A model generated the notes under the pieces. That model did not search any database. It saw only the letters and a program-made list of their open reading frames with translations, and was not told where the DNA came from. A stretch of 64,000 bases of DNA from Lepidurus packardi (lineage: Eukaryota; Arthropoda; Branchiopoda; Notostraca; Triopsidae): assembly GCA_023053545.1 (NCBI GenBank), contig JAKZAN010000004.1, forward strand, positions 8,742,001 through 8,806,000, in the 5' to 3' direction. Positions 13,201 through 25,200 of this stretch are shown one piece after another. Position numbers and translations under genes: made by a program. The number at the start of each line of letters is the position of its first letter. Within the stretch, counting starts at the first letter, position 1.

Positions 13201-16200
13201 ATCGAAGTAGAAAGACCGCGCCAGATTTGCGGTACCAACCCGAGGTAGTAGAACCGTCCCGATCGCTTAACGTTGATTATTCATTGTCGCATCCTTTGCG
13301 ACAATTGACAAAGCAGGCCGGGGGAACTGCTATGGGTCCCGCATGACAATATGGGAAACTTCGGTTACGTTTATTTTTGGACGGGATTTATTTTGATCGG
13401 TTATCATTGTTTTGAAATTCACTATTGCGGTATGGCACTGGCAATCCGTTCAGTATTCCTTATTGCGGCATTGTACCAGCAATCTGTTCAAATTCATTAT
13501 TGCGTCATTAGTAAAATTATTAGTGCTACGCGACTCAGCTTGATTTAGATGGAAAAACCGGGAGCTTTTACTTTGGACACAGGAATATTCTAGTACCACA
13601 CACTATACCCAACGAGACCAAGCTACGCTTTTAGAATTTTTTTTAAAAAAGTCAAGGATTTTGTGCGCTTGAGCTAATCTTCTAAAGTTGGAAGAGAAGT
13701 CTGAGCTTTAAGAAGCATCCCAATATAATATAAATAAAAAAAAAAAAGACAGGGAGAAGGAAGCTCCAAGCATTGTTTATAAGAGCTAGTTCGTTAAGGA
13801 AAACATGGCAAAAAACGGGTGGAAGCTTGTCCCGTAGTCTCATATGCCAAAAGTATTGACAAGCAGGGAAGGGGAAGGGACCTTTGACAAATAGTGTAGA
13901 GTCATAGTTCATTTGGGGTGGAAGTTCAGTGTTTATTCGATATATCGATGGTGAAATAATTCGAGTGCATAATCGTATTTTGCTGGAGCGTGAAAATAGA
14001 GGAAGAGTTATGCAGAGAAACGTGGAGATGTTCCCACTTCACAGGTCGTCAAACACAGCTGGGAGAAAAAAAAGAAAGAAAAAGAATGAAGTGGGGAAAA
14101 AAGATGAAGAAATAGAGGATGGCATATTCCTTGTCGCGGATAATTTAATTCTAAATCCCGTCAAGAGTGAAATGGGCCTTCCAACAGTTTCTTCCTGGAA
14201 CCTTTCTATTTATATTATAAGTGATATACATATACCTTAGCGTGATGAGCGAGCAGGTGTGGCAGGCAGGGTACGTGGAATTTCAGAGCGGGGAAAATTG
14301 ATCGCGTAAACAGGGAGAATATTGCGGGTACTGGTACTGACCAGAGAGTTACAGAGGAGCAGGAACAGGGGAAGATGAAGGAGGAGAGAAAAGAGAAGAA
14401 AAAGATAAATGTAACACGGAGAAGACATATATCCTTCATCTAAGTAGAGGCGCGCTTTGCTAGCAACCGAGATCTCCAATTTGCGTAGATTTGGCTCGAC
14501 TCTGATTGACAAAACATGCGCCTATGGGGGACATGCAGAGTAATGTGATAGGGAACCTGGTAGCCCTTTGGGTGTACATAACTTATGTATACGAAAGAGA
14601 CCATATCTTTCTTGTTTGTCCCTTTTTTTAAGGAGTTTGGCAGCTTGGAACTATTAGGAAACTTGTTTTCATGCCAGTTGTTTTGGATTGACAGGTAACT
14701 AACTTGAGCTACGGATTTAATTGATGTGGAAGGCTTAAAGGGGAAGTGGAATACTGTTGGAGATTGAAAGGTTGAAATGGTTTAGGAAATGCAAGTTTTG
14801 ATAGGAGATGAAGTGCCGTTCCTAAATTTAATAATAGAACGTTATGCCCGTAAAACTGGAAGAAGTGTGTTCAAAGCTTGAGTTGCAAAAGGACAGTTAA
14901 AATTGCGAGTGGAAAGTTGAAACGCTGGAAAATCACTGTCGAAAATAAGAACAGTTCAAATTCAAATCGTGACATTTATAGGAGGGCATATTTGGCAAAA
15001 TTGCCATTAGAAAACTTGATTTCTAAAGTTTTATGATTTATAGAAATACTTTAAATAAAAATAGTTAATTTAGAGCGACAGATGGAGCTAAAGTTGAAGC
15101 GTGTTGGAAGTATTTTATCAAGCATTTGTTTCTTTGGCAAAGTTGGCTGGACTCTTAGCCCAAGTTAGTTCAAACATACATTAAGATTTAATCTTGGGGA
15201 AACACGGGAAAGTTAAGCTAGGTGTCCCAAATTGGAGAACAAGCTCGTCATAAGGTCTTGGGAATTGAAGTGTAGTTCCTAGTTGAACACGATGCATGAG
15301 TTTGAAAAATACATGAGAAAAGTAGTAACTATGATTTATATAAGCGTTCATCTGGTTCTAATCAACTTTGTAGTTGATTTAGGACTTGTTTTGAGGGGGT
15401 ATTACCATGGGAACGTAATTCGGTAAAAGCCAGTCAAATGTTACTGGAAATTGGAAGTTACACAAAGTTAAGGAAAAAGGGGGAAAACTTGATAGGTATT
15501 GAGTTCGCGTGGGAACGTGGGAGGAAAGGACCAAGGTCCAGGACATGTCTAAAAGTTTGACATATAAACAAAACGTTCAAGCAAAAGAAAGTAACGGCCT
15601 TTCCCCACCCTTGTGAAAAGCTAGTGTAATTTCGCAAAGAGCAGATCTTTTGGCGTTGCTTTTGACAGCATTCCTACTCCTGACTAATGACGTTGTATAG
15701 ATACGAACATGAAAATCCTAGCTTCCTTACTTTGGGCTCATGGACGATGAACATGCTTGACATGTAAAGGAGATGAAGAAAAAGTAAAGCATGAAAAAGT
15801 AAATCGTTGCGTAAGAGCAGAACCATTATCATCCCAGCAAAGAAAAACATTGAAATATTGTCGATATACCGCCTCACTAGAAGGTTCATCCTCTGGCGAG
15901 TGTGTGATGTAATGTGTGAATCGCAGTGGGACAAAGTGTTTTAGATCATTAGTGATGGACTGCACCCTGGACCGCAATTATGGGTGATTGCGTAGGAAAA
16001 GGGTTCCCTGGGAGTTAAAGTAAAGTCGTCGTACAGTAAAGGATCGCTTCGCCACGTGGCCCCGTGTTGAGTGTTTGCGAACGTTCCAGCGTGCGGAATC
16101 CTAAACTCTTGCTTGCTTTCCCAGCTACCTTTATGGCGGTTAGGCCATGGTGGAAGCATTGATCGCGAGCCGGGGCGCAGGATTGCCGCGACGACGCCAC

Positions 16201-19200
16201 CACCGCACGCCCAAGCCTGACTTTTCTTCACGTCTTTTGCGTCCCGCAACCGTCTCTGTCTGTGACGGCTGCCAGCGTCTCTTGCTCACCCCGTTTTGGC
16301 CTGCTCTGTTCGCTCACCTCAGCAACCGGCCCCAAAGAATCATGAACCGCCAGCCCAACGAGTCTCTTCCCCAAAAATGTACTTCCTTGCCTGCTATTAG
16401 CCTTAGAAAGATGACTAGCGAAGCCCAGGCAACTCCTCCGAGCAAGACCGAGGAGAAGAAGAAGAATCTGCTCCGACGGTTAGCTTATGCCTTCGTGTCC
16501 GGCCGAACGAGCAGTAATCCTTCGAAAACGGTCGAGCGGAACTCGAAAAGCGAATTAGCACCCCAGCCGCAGGAGACTTCCCTTCCCAGATTAGAAACCT
16601 GGAACCGTCATGGTGACGTGAAGGTAGAACCTAAAAGACCAGCGATAAGTACTCTTCCGCGAGCGAGTAGTAGTGCTAATATTCCTTCAGTACGCCCTAG
16701 ATGGGTAGAGCCCCTTAAAAAAAGGGTGCCCGAGAGTGTGAGTGATCAGTCAAGTGCTAGTAACGCGGCCAAGTCGGTCCGGTTCGACCCTAGCGCGAAA
16801 GAACCCTGTCTAGTCATCCCCGCCGCCTTGAACGTCGCCTCGAGCCTTTCCGCTTATGCACGCTTGTACCCGGACAGACTGTCCCATATGGACCAAAACT
16901 TGGCCCATTTCATCCAAGTCGCGCTAACGGACCTCGCTAATATGACATCTACGTCCACCTCCTCCACTTCCTCCACGCCTACTACCAGTACGAGACATCT
17001 ATCTCAAATCCAGGCCGGTGACATTACCAGCTCGACGGGGGAACTCTACGGGAGCACTAAACGGCGGCCTATGGTGTTCGAACCCCAGTCAAGAACGCTC
17101 GGTAGAGGTCGCCCTGCTCCCATCCTTCGCCACACGCGATCCTTCTCTGGAGACGAGAGTTCGGCACCGATGCGACCTACTCCGCGACCAGCTACCCAGG
17201 ACATTCAACGTAGTAGCGTTAAAGGGGATCTTACCACCCGAACTCGCAGTCTACCCAGAAGGGTCTCCAATGACCGCTCGGCGTCCCTGGACGTTCCTAC
17301 TGATAGAGGACCGTGTCAGTCCCCGTTACCTGGTAGATCCTCTTCTCAGGGCCATTATAATGATTTAGCGGATATTTTGGGGGTTCTGGCGGAATTGCTA
17401 AACTCGTGGAACGCGTCTTCCAGTGAAGCGTCGGAAACGAGTCAACAGAGGAAGCCGGGTCGCCGGGACAGCCAAGGTTCCGCTCGGAATGCGAGTCATA
17501 GCGATTCGGAGATGATTAGCCAATCTAAACCGTCACGTGCCTCGTTAGCGTCTGATCGACGTTGTATGACCCTCAGTGCCCGGGGCCGGAACACCCCTGC
17601 GGCGGTAGCAGTCGGTGACTCGTCGCCATCATCATCATCATCCGTGCTCGAGAGTCAGAAATTAGAAATTCTAACCAATTTGCTCATCCGGGAGCTCATT
17701 AAGACCTCGAGTTCCATGAATAGTAAACGCAGAGCAACGCCTTGCCCAAGTCCCTGTCCTTCCACCGGTAGTTCTCATGAAACAACAACAACATACGTGC
17801 CTCATCTACGAAACAAACCACTGAACCAGAATGCCTCGTCCACGACGACATTATTGCGGACGCCAGACATGGAAATATTTACTACCACTTGTTGGGACTC
17901 GCCCGTTAGGGAAACAACGCCAGGCCCAGGAAGACTTGGTCGCTCTAGTATCACTCAAGCTGGATTACAAAGAGCTTTACAATGGGTACGAGCTCATCAA
18001 GCTGAAGGCTTGCATCTTTTCAGGCACCGACACTTGCGCATCTCCCCTCCCGAATGTAACGCGCTCTTTCTCTATAAGGTAAAAAGAATTACTACCACGC
18101 CATTACTTTCAGTTTAAACAACTTAATTAAAACAATTTGGGCAGCAGAAATGGCTTATTCAAACACAGTTTTTGCAACTGACATGGTGCAAGAGACTCCA
18201 TAAAGTTAAAAATGATTATTTGGATGGTCTTTTAAGGGGGTTATTACGAGTTTCTACGGAGGCTACTTTAGAGAAAATTGCAGTAGTAAGAACGTTTAGT
18301 TGCGCTTTTGAATGCACTTAAAAGTTTTACGTTTTCATTACTTAGCCTGACAAGAAGTGTCTTCAGCGCCTAAAGCGAGCCCGATTAGAGTGATAGGTAA
18401 CAGTAACTCATTTCTTTTACGAAACGATAAGGCAACGTGTACACTAAAAAAAGGAGATTTTCCTGGAATGTTCGAAGGACTAATTACCTGCTCTAGCTTT
18501 TAATTTGAAGAGGGTAAATAACGAAATTAAACGAAAAGAAGAATAGCTTAATTTGGACAATTAGTTTCACTAGCCCAAATGTTATGTGACATTAAATACT
18601 TATTTCCGAAGCTTTTTGGAAACAATTGAAGTAAGTAGAACGTTGCAGTTCCGCTTGGAAGAGAAGTTTTATATTACATTATCTAGCCTAGTATGAAGAG
18701 TCTCCAGCGCCTCGGTCAGATTGGATTGGATTTATTCATCATAAGTACATCGTTCTGTTTAGAAATTGTGGGTGATTTAGATATTAAAAAAAAAAATCGT
18801 ACTTTGTTCCAAGTTTTGTACTTAGTTCTGTTACAATTTTTCGTTTAAAGTTTTTGTTTGTTTTTTAATAACAAGAATCTAATTAAACTTTACGTTTGTC
18901 GAGCTTCTGACATACTACAAGAAAGTCAATAAACAATTAAATAAGATACTTTTAGAGATACCTACAGTAAGTAAAGCATCTTATTTGCGCTTTAAATAAC
19001 ATTTCAAGTTTCAGATATTTACATTATTTAGCCTACTGAGAAGAGCTTCTAGCACTGAAGCGACATCATATTGAATTGTTGATGGTGGTAACTAGTCTCG
19101 TTTAGAAAATACTAAGATAAGCTAGTGTAAACGGGCAAAAATCCTGTCGTGTTACTGAAAGACCAATTCTTCTTATAATGTTTCGTTGGAAGAGGATCTG

Positions 19201-22200
19201 CATTCGCAAAAACTAATTTTTTGGCCGTTTTTGTTTTCTCTAAAAATAGAGAAGAAAGATGTTAGTACAACGGCATAAAAAGCAAAGAAATTTGGGGAGA
19301 TAAGAATCTTAACTATCGAGACTGTAAGTTAAACCCATCTGGTTCCATGAAGTTGTCGTGTTCGTTTACAATCCAATATTGGGGAGCCCAGAAAGGAAGA
19401 CAAAAACTAGTACAAAAGCCTTTGCGAAGTCGTATACATTTACCAATTGTACTGGCCCGGGACAGGGGGCTGTTCAATGGTGTACTTGGAAACCCCTTAA
19501 ACGTTTCTCTTTACCCCCCCTTCAGCAAGTTGTGGGTACCAAATGTTCTTTCGTTTTATGTAGCTGATCAAATTCGATTTTCTTGGACCGAAAACAACTA
19601 AAAGAACTAAGAAGAAGAAGGAAAGTTTAGGTTTACACAATTCCTTTCCACCAGACTGAGCTCCGCCCATTTGGATGTGCCAAGCCATCCATTAGTGTGC
19701 CGTTTTGGGGAGGACGATGGGTTCCCTGTACTTTTTTTTTATAGAGATATGTGTGTGTGTGCGTGTGTATACGTGGGTCGGTAGGCGCTGTACTGAAGAC
19801 CGAAGTTGGCAGCCGAAGTTTTGATTTCTTGTCTTTCTTGCTATGGCAACGAACTTTTTTCCTTTTTTGGGGGGAGAAGTGGTTCAGAGAACAGTCATTT
19901 TCTTTTTGGGTTACGAATTAGGAACGACGAGCGAAGGCACAATTGTTACACCTCGTTGCTTTTTGCAGATGTCAGATGATGACCGGATGTCCCTCACAAC
20001 GGCAGTGAGCGATGATGACGACGGTGAATCCGAGGCTGATACGACCGGCCATGGTCCTACGAAAAAAAGCGTTGCTGCAGCATCTTTTAATTGCACTGGG
20101 GCCTTGCGTAAAGCTGGGTAAGTGTTCCGTGTTCCTTATATTAAGGTTGTCCTCCTTTTTCGTCTTCTTTGGAGATGGTTTGGCTGGTCGCTGAGCTTAT
20201 TGCGGTATGGCCTACAGACAAGTTTGGGGTTGGCTGTGTATTTTGTATTTTCTATATGTGTTGATTATGAGGGATTTTTTGTGATTTTTTTGTGTGTACG
20301 ATTATGTTGCTGCAGTTTCCTAAGCGTGAAGAAATGGTTGCTGCGAAAGAAACACCAAGTGGAACTGGCGCGTAAACGGGGCTGGCGGGGCTATTGGGTG
20401 TGTCTGAAAGGGACTACTTTGCTGTTTTACCCTTGCGATAGTCGAGAAGGTCGTACGGTGGAAGCGGCTCCCAAGCACCTCATTATTGTCGATGGTGCCA
20501 TCATGCAACCCATTCCCGAGCATCCTAAGCGAGATTTTATTTTCTGTCTCAGTACAGCATTCGGCGACGCCTACTTATTCCAGGTAAGGGGAAAACGATC
20601 ATTAAGTTTTCGACGCACAACGTTTCACACCCTTTTTCACTATCTGGCCCTCTGGTAGAGAGAAATAGCACTAGGAAAGGACCACGCTCCCAAAAACTTT
20701 TTTGAATGTTTCTTACATTTTCTAATTTGTTTTTTGTTTATTTTAGACATGAGTTATTTTAGTAGGGTTTTGTAAGATGTTTAATTCTCGTTTAATAAGT
20801 ATGTTGTAGAGAAATTGTGACACTTTACAACGCTTTAAGTAGCAATTAAAATGTCCAGTATGTTTGCGTTACAATGAGCCTAGTAAGAAGAGTTCTCAGC
20901 GCGGATTGCCAACCGGTTTTCATTGTTTCGGTTATTTGACTAACTTTCTTATTTATATTCTTTTTATTGCTGTAATTTCGCAAGCTTAGCAATGTTTTTG
21001 AACAATCATCTTGTGGTAGTAGTAAAAATGTAAACAATTTAAAGACAGTAGTTATGCTATAAACAGCAGTTAAGATTTTAGGGTCTTATTGTACCAAGCC
21101 TAAAAAAGAGATTTTCCAGCGCCCTGGTGCGACTCAACCAATTATTTTTATTTTTTTTTGCTGTAATCTTATGAGGTTTGTAGTGTTGTGTAAGAACAAC
21201 AATCATAAATAACTTTTAAACATGGAAACAATTAAGACGTGATAGTTAACTTTTACAAGGCAGTCAAGGCTTATGTTCACGTTACTTAGCCTAGTGCGAA
21301 GAGTTTTCCAGTGCCTTAGGCGGCGTTACTCTGAATTATGATCGCTATTAACTGATTTTATTTACAAGGAAGTACTCATGTCATTAAGAAACTTAGTAGA
21401 TAAATATAGAAGCCAGCGCCTGCAAAAACACTAGGGGGATGTAAGCTTCCGTGAGTCCAAGCAATCCCATGTCTTTTGAGCACAAAAGTACCAAAAACCG
21501 TAAAAGGACATTTATAAAGGCTTTTGTCCTGTCTTTTTTAGTTTTTCTTAAGAAATACAGTATTGGAGAAGACGGTCATACGTTTTTTGTGCACTTTTGA
21601 TCAAATTGGCATATTTGTTTTTTTGTTGGTCATTAGGCCCCCTGCCAAGCCGAATTGGACACGTGGGTGAACAGTATTCATTGTGCTTGCGCAGCTTCTT
21701 TTGCTCGCCACCGTGGAAAAACCGGCACCTTGCATCTGCTTCAAGAAGAAATTTTCCGTTTGGAGCGCTCTATAGAATCCGTAAGTAAATAAAGCGACCT
21801 AAAAACTCCCAACCTAATAAAAAAGAGCCAAAAAAAGAAAAAAAAGATAGTACCTCTGCAAAAACAAAATGTAAATTCACAATGGAGGAAGGAGGGGTAC
21901 TATGAAAATATAACCAAAACAGCTGCATGGAATTTGTAATATGTTCGACTCATTTGGATGGCGGGTGGGATGTCTTTGTTGTCTAGGATAACAAATTGAA
22001 GCACATGGCCGAAATGCAATTGTCTGTCGTCTCTGATCCTGAGAATCGCCGCCAAATTGGAGCGCAAATCTCTGCCTGGGAAGAAAACTTGGAACGTTTG
22101 CATTGCGAACAATTTAGGTTGCGTTGTTATATGGCAAGTCTGCAGCACGGTGAATTGCCTAACCCTAAGGTAAAAACCGTAATACACCAGAAACAAACAA

Positions 22201-25200
22201 ACAAAACTGAGGAAAAAAGAAGAAACACAACATACAAAAAGAAAAAAATAAGCTTACTAAATGTTTACATGGTCTATTCAAACTATGGTCATGATCTATT
22301 ATTCTGTAAAAACAGAAGAGCTTAATCTTTTCATTTGAGGGAAAGCTTGTGGATAGTTTGAGTCTTTGTAAACTCTTCCTGGGGAGTTTTGAAGCGGCGT
22401 TGTGGTGGGCTTTTGGAGGGGTTTGGGATTGCTTTGGAGGAGACAAAATAAGCTATTTCTACAAATACCATGTCCTTATGTTTATGACAGGGTCTATTGG
22501 CGCACGTGTCGCGGAATACGAAGGGCATTTTGAATAGATTGGGCGTCTTCACGGTGTCATCCTTTCACGCGTATATTTGCGCCAGGAGTCCATCTTTACT
22601 CAACAATCTTTTAGCGGGACGAGGGGCCACTCGACGACGACCAGCTCCTCCGCTTTCGCGTTCCAATTCCGTCAGTTCCCGCAAGTCCCAAAGCTTGGTC
22701 GCTACCCCGGCTGCCAATGAAAACGAACAGCTGTTCAAAGTTAGCCTTCCAGATTCCCAAGTAAAACAGACACTTGTCCCTTCTCTTCCGTAACTTGTTG
22801 AAATATTGTCTTTCATAAGAAAGGTACTCTTCCGCTGTATTATTCGTGCTCTTCCAATGTATATTTTCTGTTTTTTTTTTGCTTTTTGCTTCTAAATCTT
22901 TTATTCATTTTGTTATTCAGTATTTATACTTTTACTTCAAGACAATCTGAACTATTGAACTGGACCTGGGAATTAATATCTAATTTTAATTTCTTATTTA
23001 ACTTCTTATTTTTCATTCCAAGATGATATATTGGAAGTAATATGGAGTTTAATCCTTCTTTTCTGTTACAATTCTTTCCCAAAAAGTGTTTACTTGGAAT
23101 AACACTTGAATTATAATTTGTTGGAACTAGTATGGAAGGGGTAGTTTATTGCCTTATTTCGGCCTTTATTGAAAAATTCGCTGTTTTTTTGTAGTACGTC
23201 ACCATTACCGTCAGGGATAGTATGACGTTGGAAGAGTTTCTCTCCAGCGCGTGTAGCAAACGTTCCTTGAATCCGGCAGAACACTTTGTGCGAGTGAAAA
23301 AGCGACGAGATATGGACAACTCGAACCATTTTGTACCTCATCGGTCGGATCTCATCGAATCTTACGTAAGTGTGGTGTATGTTTGCTGGGCGGGTACTTT
23401 CAGGGTTTTCCCCCAGTTGCATGGACTGTGTAGCTATATAGGTACAGTAATACCTTGCTATTAAGTTTTGTTTCTTTCAAATGTACTGCAAATGTAACAG
23501 TACAGATCAGTGCAGCTCATTTTAAGTAGCACACGTAATGCGAAGAGAAGAGGGGGCACCTTAATATTTGCATGTCACACATATTTAGCGTGCTTACGTG
23601 AGCTCGAAGGAGTAGCAAAAGACCCCAAAACTGAGTCAGAGACTTGAGTTATGAACATTGATGGCTCACACGGGCTGGACTGTTGCTTTTCAGCATAGTG
23701 GCCCGTTTTTATCACCCAAGCGGGAAAATTTATTATGGCATGCGTGAAAAGAATTAAAGACCATAAAAAAATAAACGAGCGCCGAGTTATTCCAGCTTTA
23801 GCTCCGTGCTCAGTAGCCGTTAGTTATTGCCCACTTCAGCAAATCGTATAAGCTTACGTAAGCATAGCATATATGTAGTATAAATAATAAGAATAAAAGG
23901 GAAGCTGTCAGTGAATTTTACGTAAGACTTAATTTAGTGGATTTTTATTTTTTTTAACCAAAAGGAAGTGCAGTTTTGCGGGGAAGGGAAGCAGTAATTT
24001 AAGTGATTTATTTGCTTCTTTTTTAAATTTATAGATCCATAGCCACGAAGTGGTGGAAGTTTGTGCCAAATCTTTATACCAAGTGGAATTATCACGCTCT
24101 AGTTTGGATCATATGTGGGGTTTTTCGGTGGAAGCGGAACTAGTAGAAAATATGGACCGGCAAGACGAATTGTGTTGCTTTGTGAGTCGTGTGGAAGACC
24201 GAAGCGTAGCTATGACTAATGGTGAGTATTCCGATGCGACCTCAGACCCAAGAAAAGGCGCCTTTAGACAAGCTAACTAGCCCAGCCGTACCGTTTCTGC
24301 CACTGAGAGAACAAATGGGCAGGAAAACGTTCGCTGCGTGGCTTGCCTCCCCCATGTTCGACAGTTGACTCAACCCAAGCCCTTTTTCTACATGCCATGG
24401 ATGTGTGAGTTGACTCTATTCCGGGGGAGGCCGTAAAAGAAACGCTTGTTTACTATGAAACTCGTCGTCTTTGCTTAAAATTCGTTCGAGATGCGCTGCT
24501 AAAGAAGCAGTGGTCTTCTAAAGCACCCTGTAATTTTGGGTCTGACGGCTGCTTAAATTATTCAAGAGTAGTCTCTTTTTAATCTAGATTTATTTACGCA
24601 GTTTCACTGGCAAAGTTGCCATTGCAGTACCAAGGTATTATTACTAACTCAGATTGGTTCATTATATAGGCATTATTAAAGGCGATGAGATTATGGTCAT
24701 CAACGGAGCGTTAGTGGGAGACTTGGATATGATGTATATTGAGTCTGTGTTACAAGAAGAGCTCTCTCTCTGTCTCATGATGAGAAGTTGTCGAGCAGAC
24801 CCACCTGATATTACCTGTCTTTTGAAAACCACTGATGACATTATTGATTCCTTGGTCTGCCCCCCACCACCGTCGGATGCTTTAATTAGCGATGATGTCA
24901 TCTCGGGACTTATTGTACCCGCCCCTTCTTGGAGTACGTTTTTCTTTCTTTTTTCTCTTCTCTTTTTTTGTGCTCTTTACTTTTAGATTCTATAAATTGG
25001 AACATTCTATTGAATTGGCCCAGGCTTGGCTAAATTGAATTTCGGATACTTTTTTCTTTTTTTTTTGGTCAGGCCGGGAAATGCAGTCTCCCGGAGAATC
25101 TGAAGTCTATCGTGATCGATTTGCTATAACCCGGCAAAGTGCTCCTGAAGTCGTTGGTCTTTTGAAGGTAAGTTTTCTTTTTGTCCAAAAAGTGATATTA

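Larger units (their letters stand above)
8267..16146. other. remainder of the large sif intron: repeats and low-complexity DNA, no confident gene
   Basis: Contains a 66-bp palindrome (8556-8621), a CTGCAG-motif cluster (about 8430-9070), GTAC/TACGTA-dense AT-rich tracts (about 9770-10060 and 11160-12340), a T-run plus G-run (10348-10367), a CT microsatellite (11579-11602) and imperfect 38-bp tandem repeats (13415-13500). ORFs here (for example 8803-9096, 12953-13180, 13929-14240) show no domain and no convincing splice context. Confidence 0.6.
18079..19968. other. sif intron carrying three copies of a ~340-bp repeat
   Basis: AT-rich intron between the alternative exon and the MSDDDR exon. 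Repeat cores lie at 18342-18380, 18683-18715 and 19027-19064, and a TG microsatellite at 19750-19769. ORFs at 19347-19601 (both frames) show no domain. Confidence 0.6.

Noticed and set aside
17018..17368. 116-aa ORF in the +1 frame inside the sif alternative exon
   Set aside because: Shadow of the long main frame, which is open for 644 codons; no independent start context. Only the last part of this frame (17830-18078) was kept as a finding.
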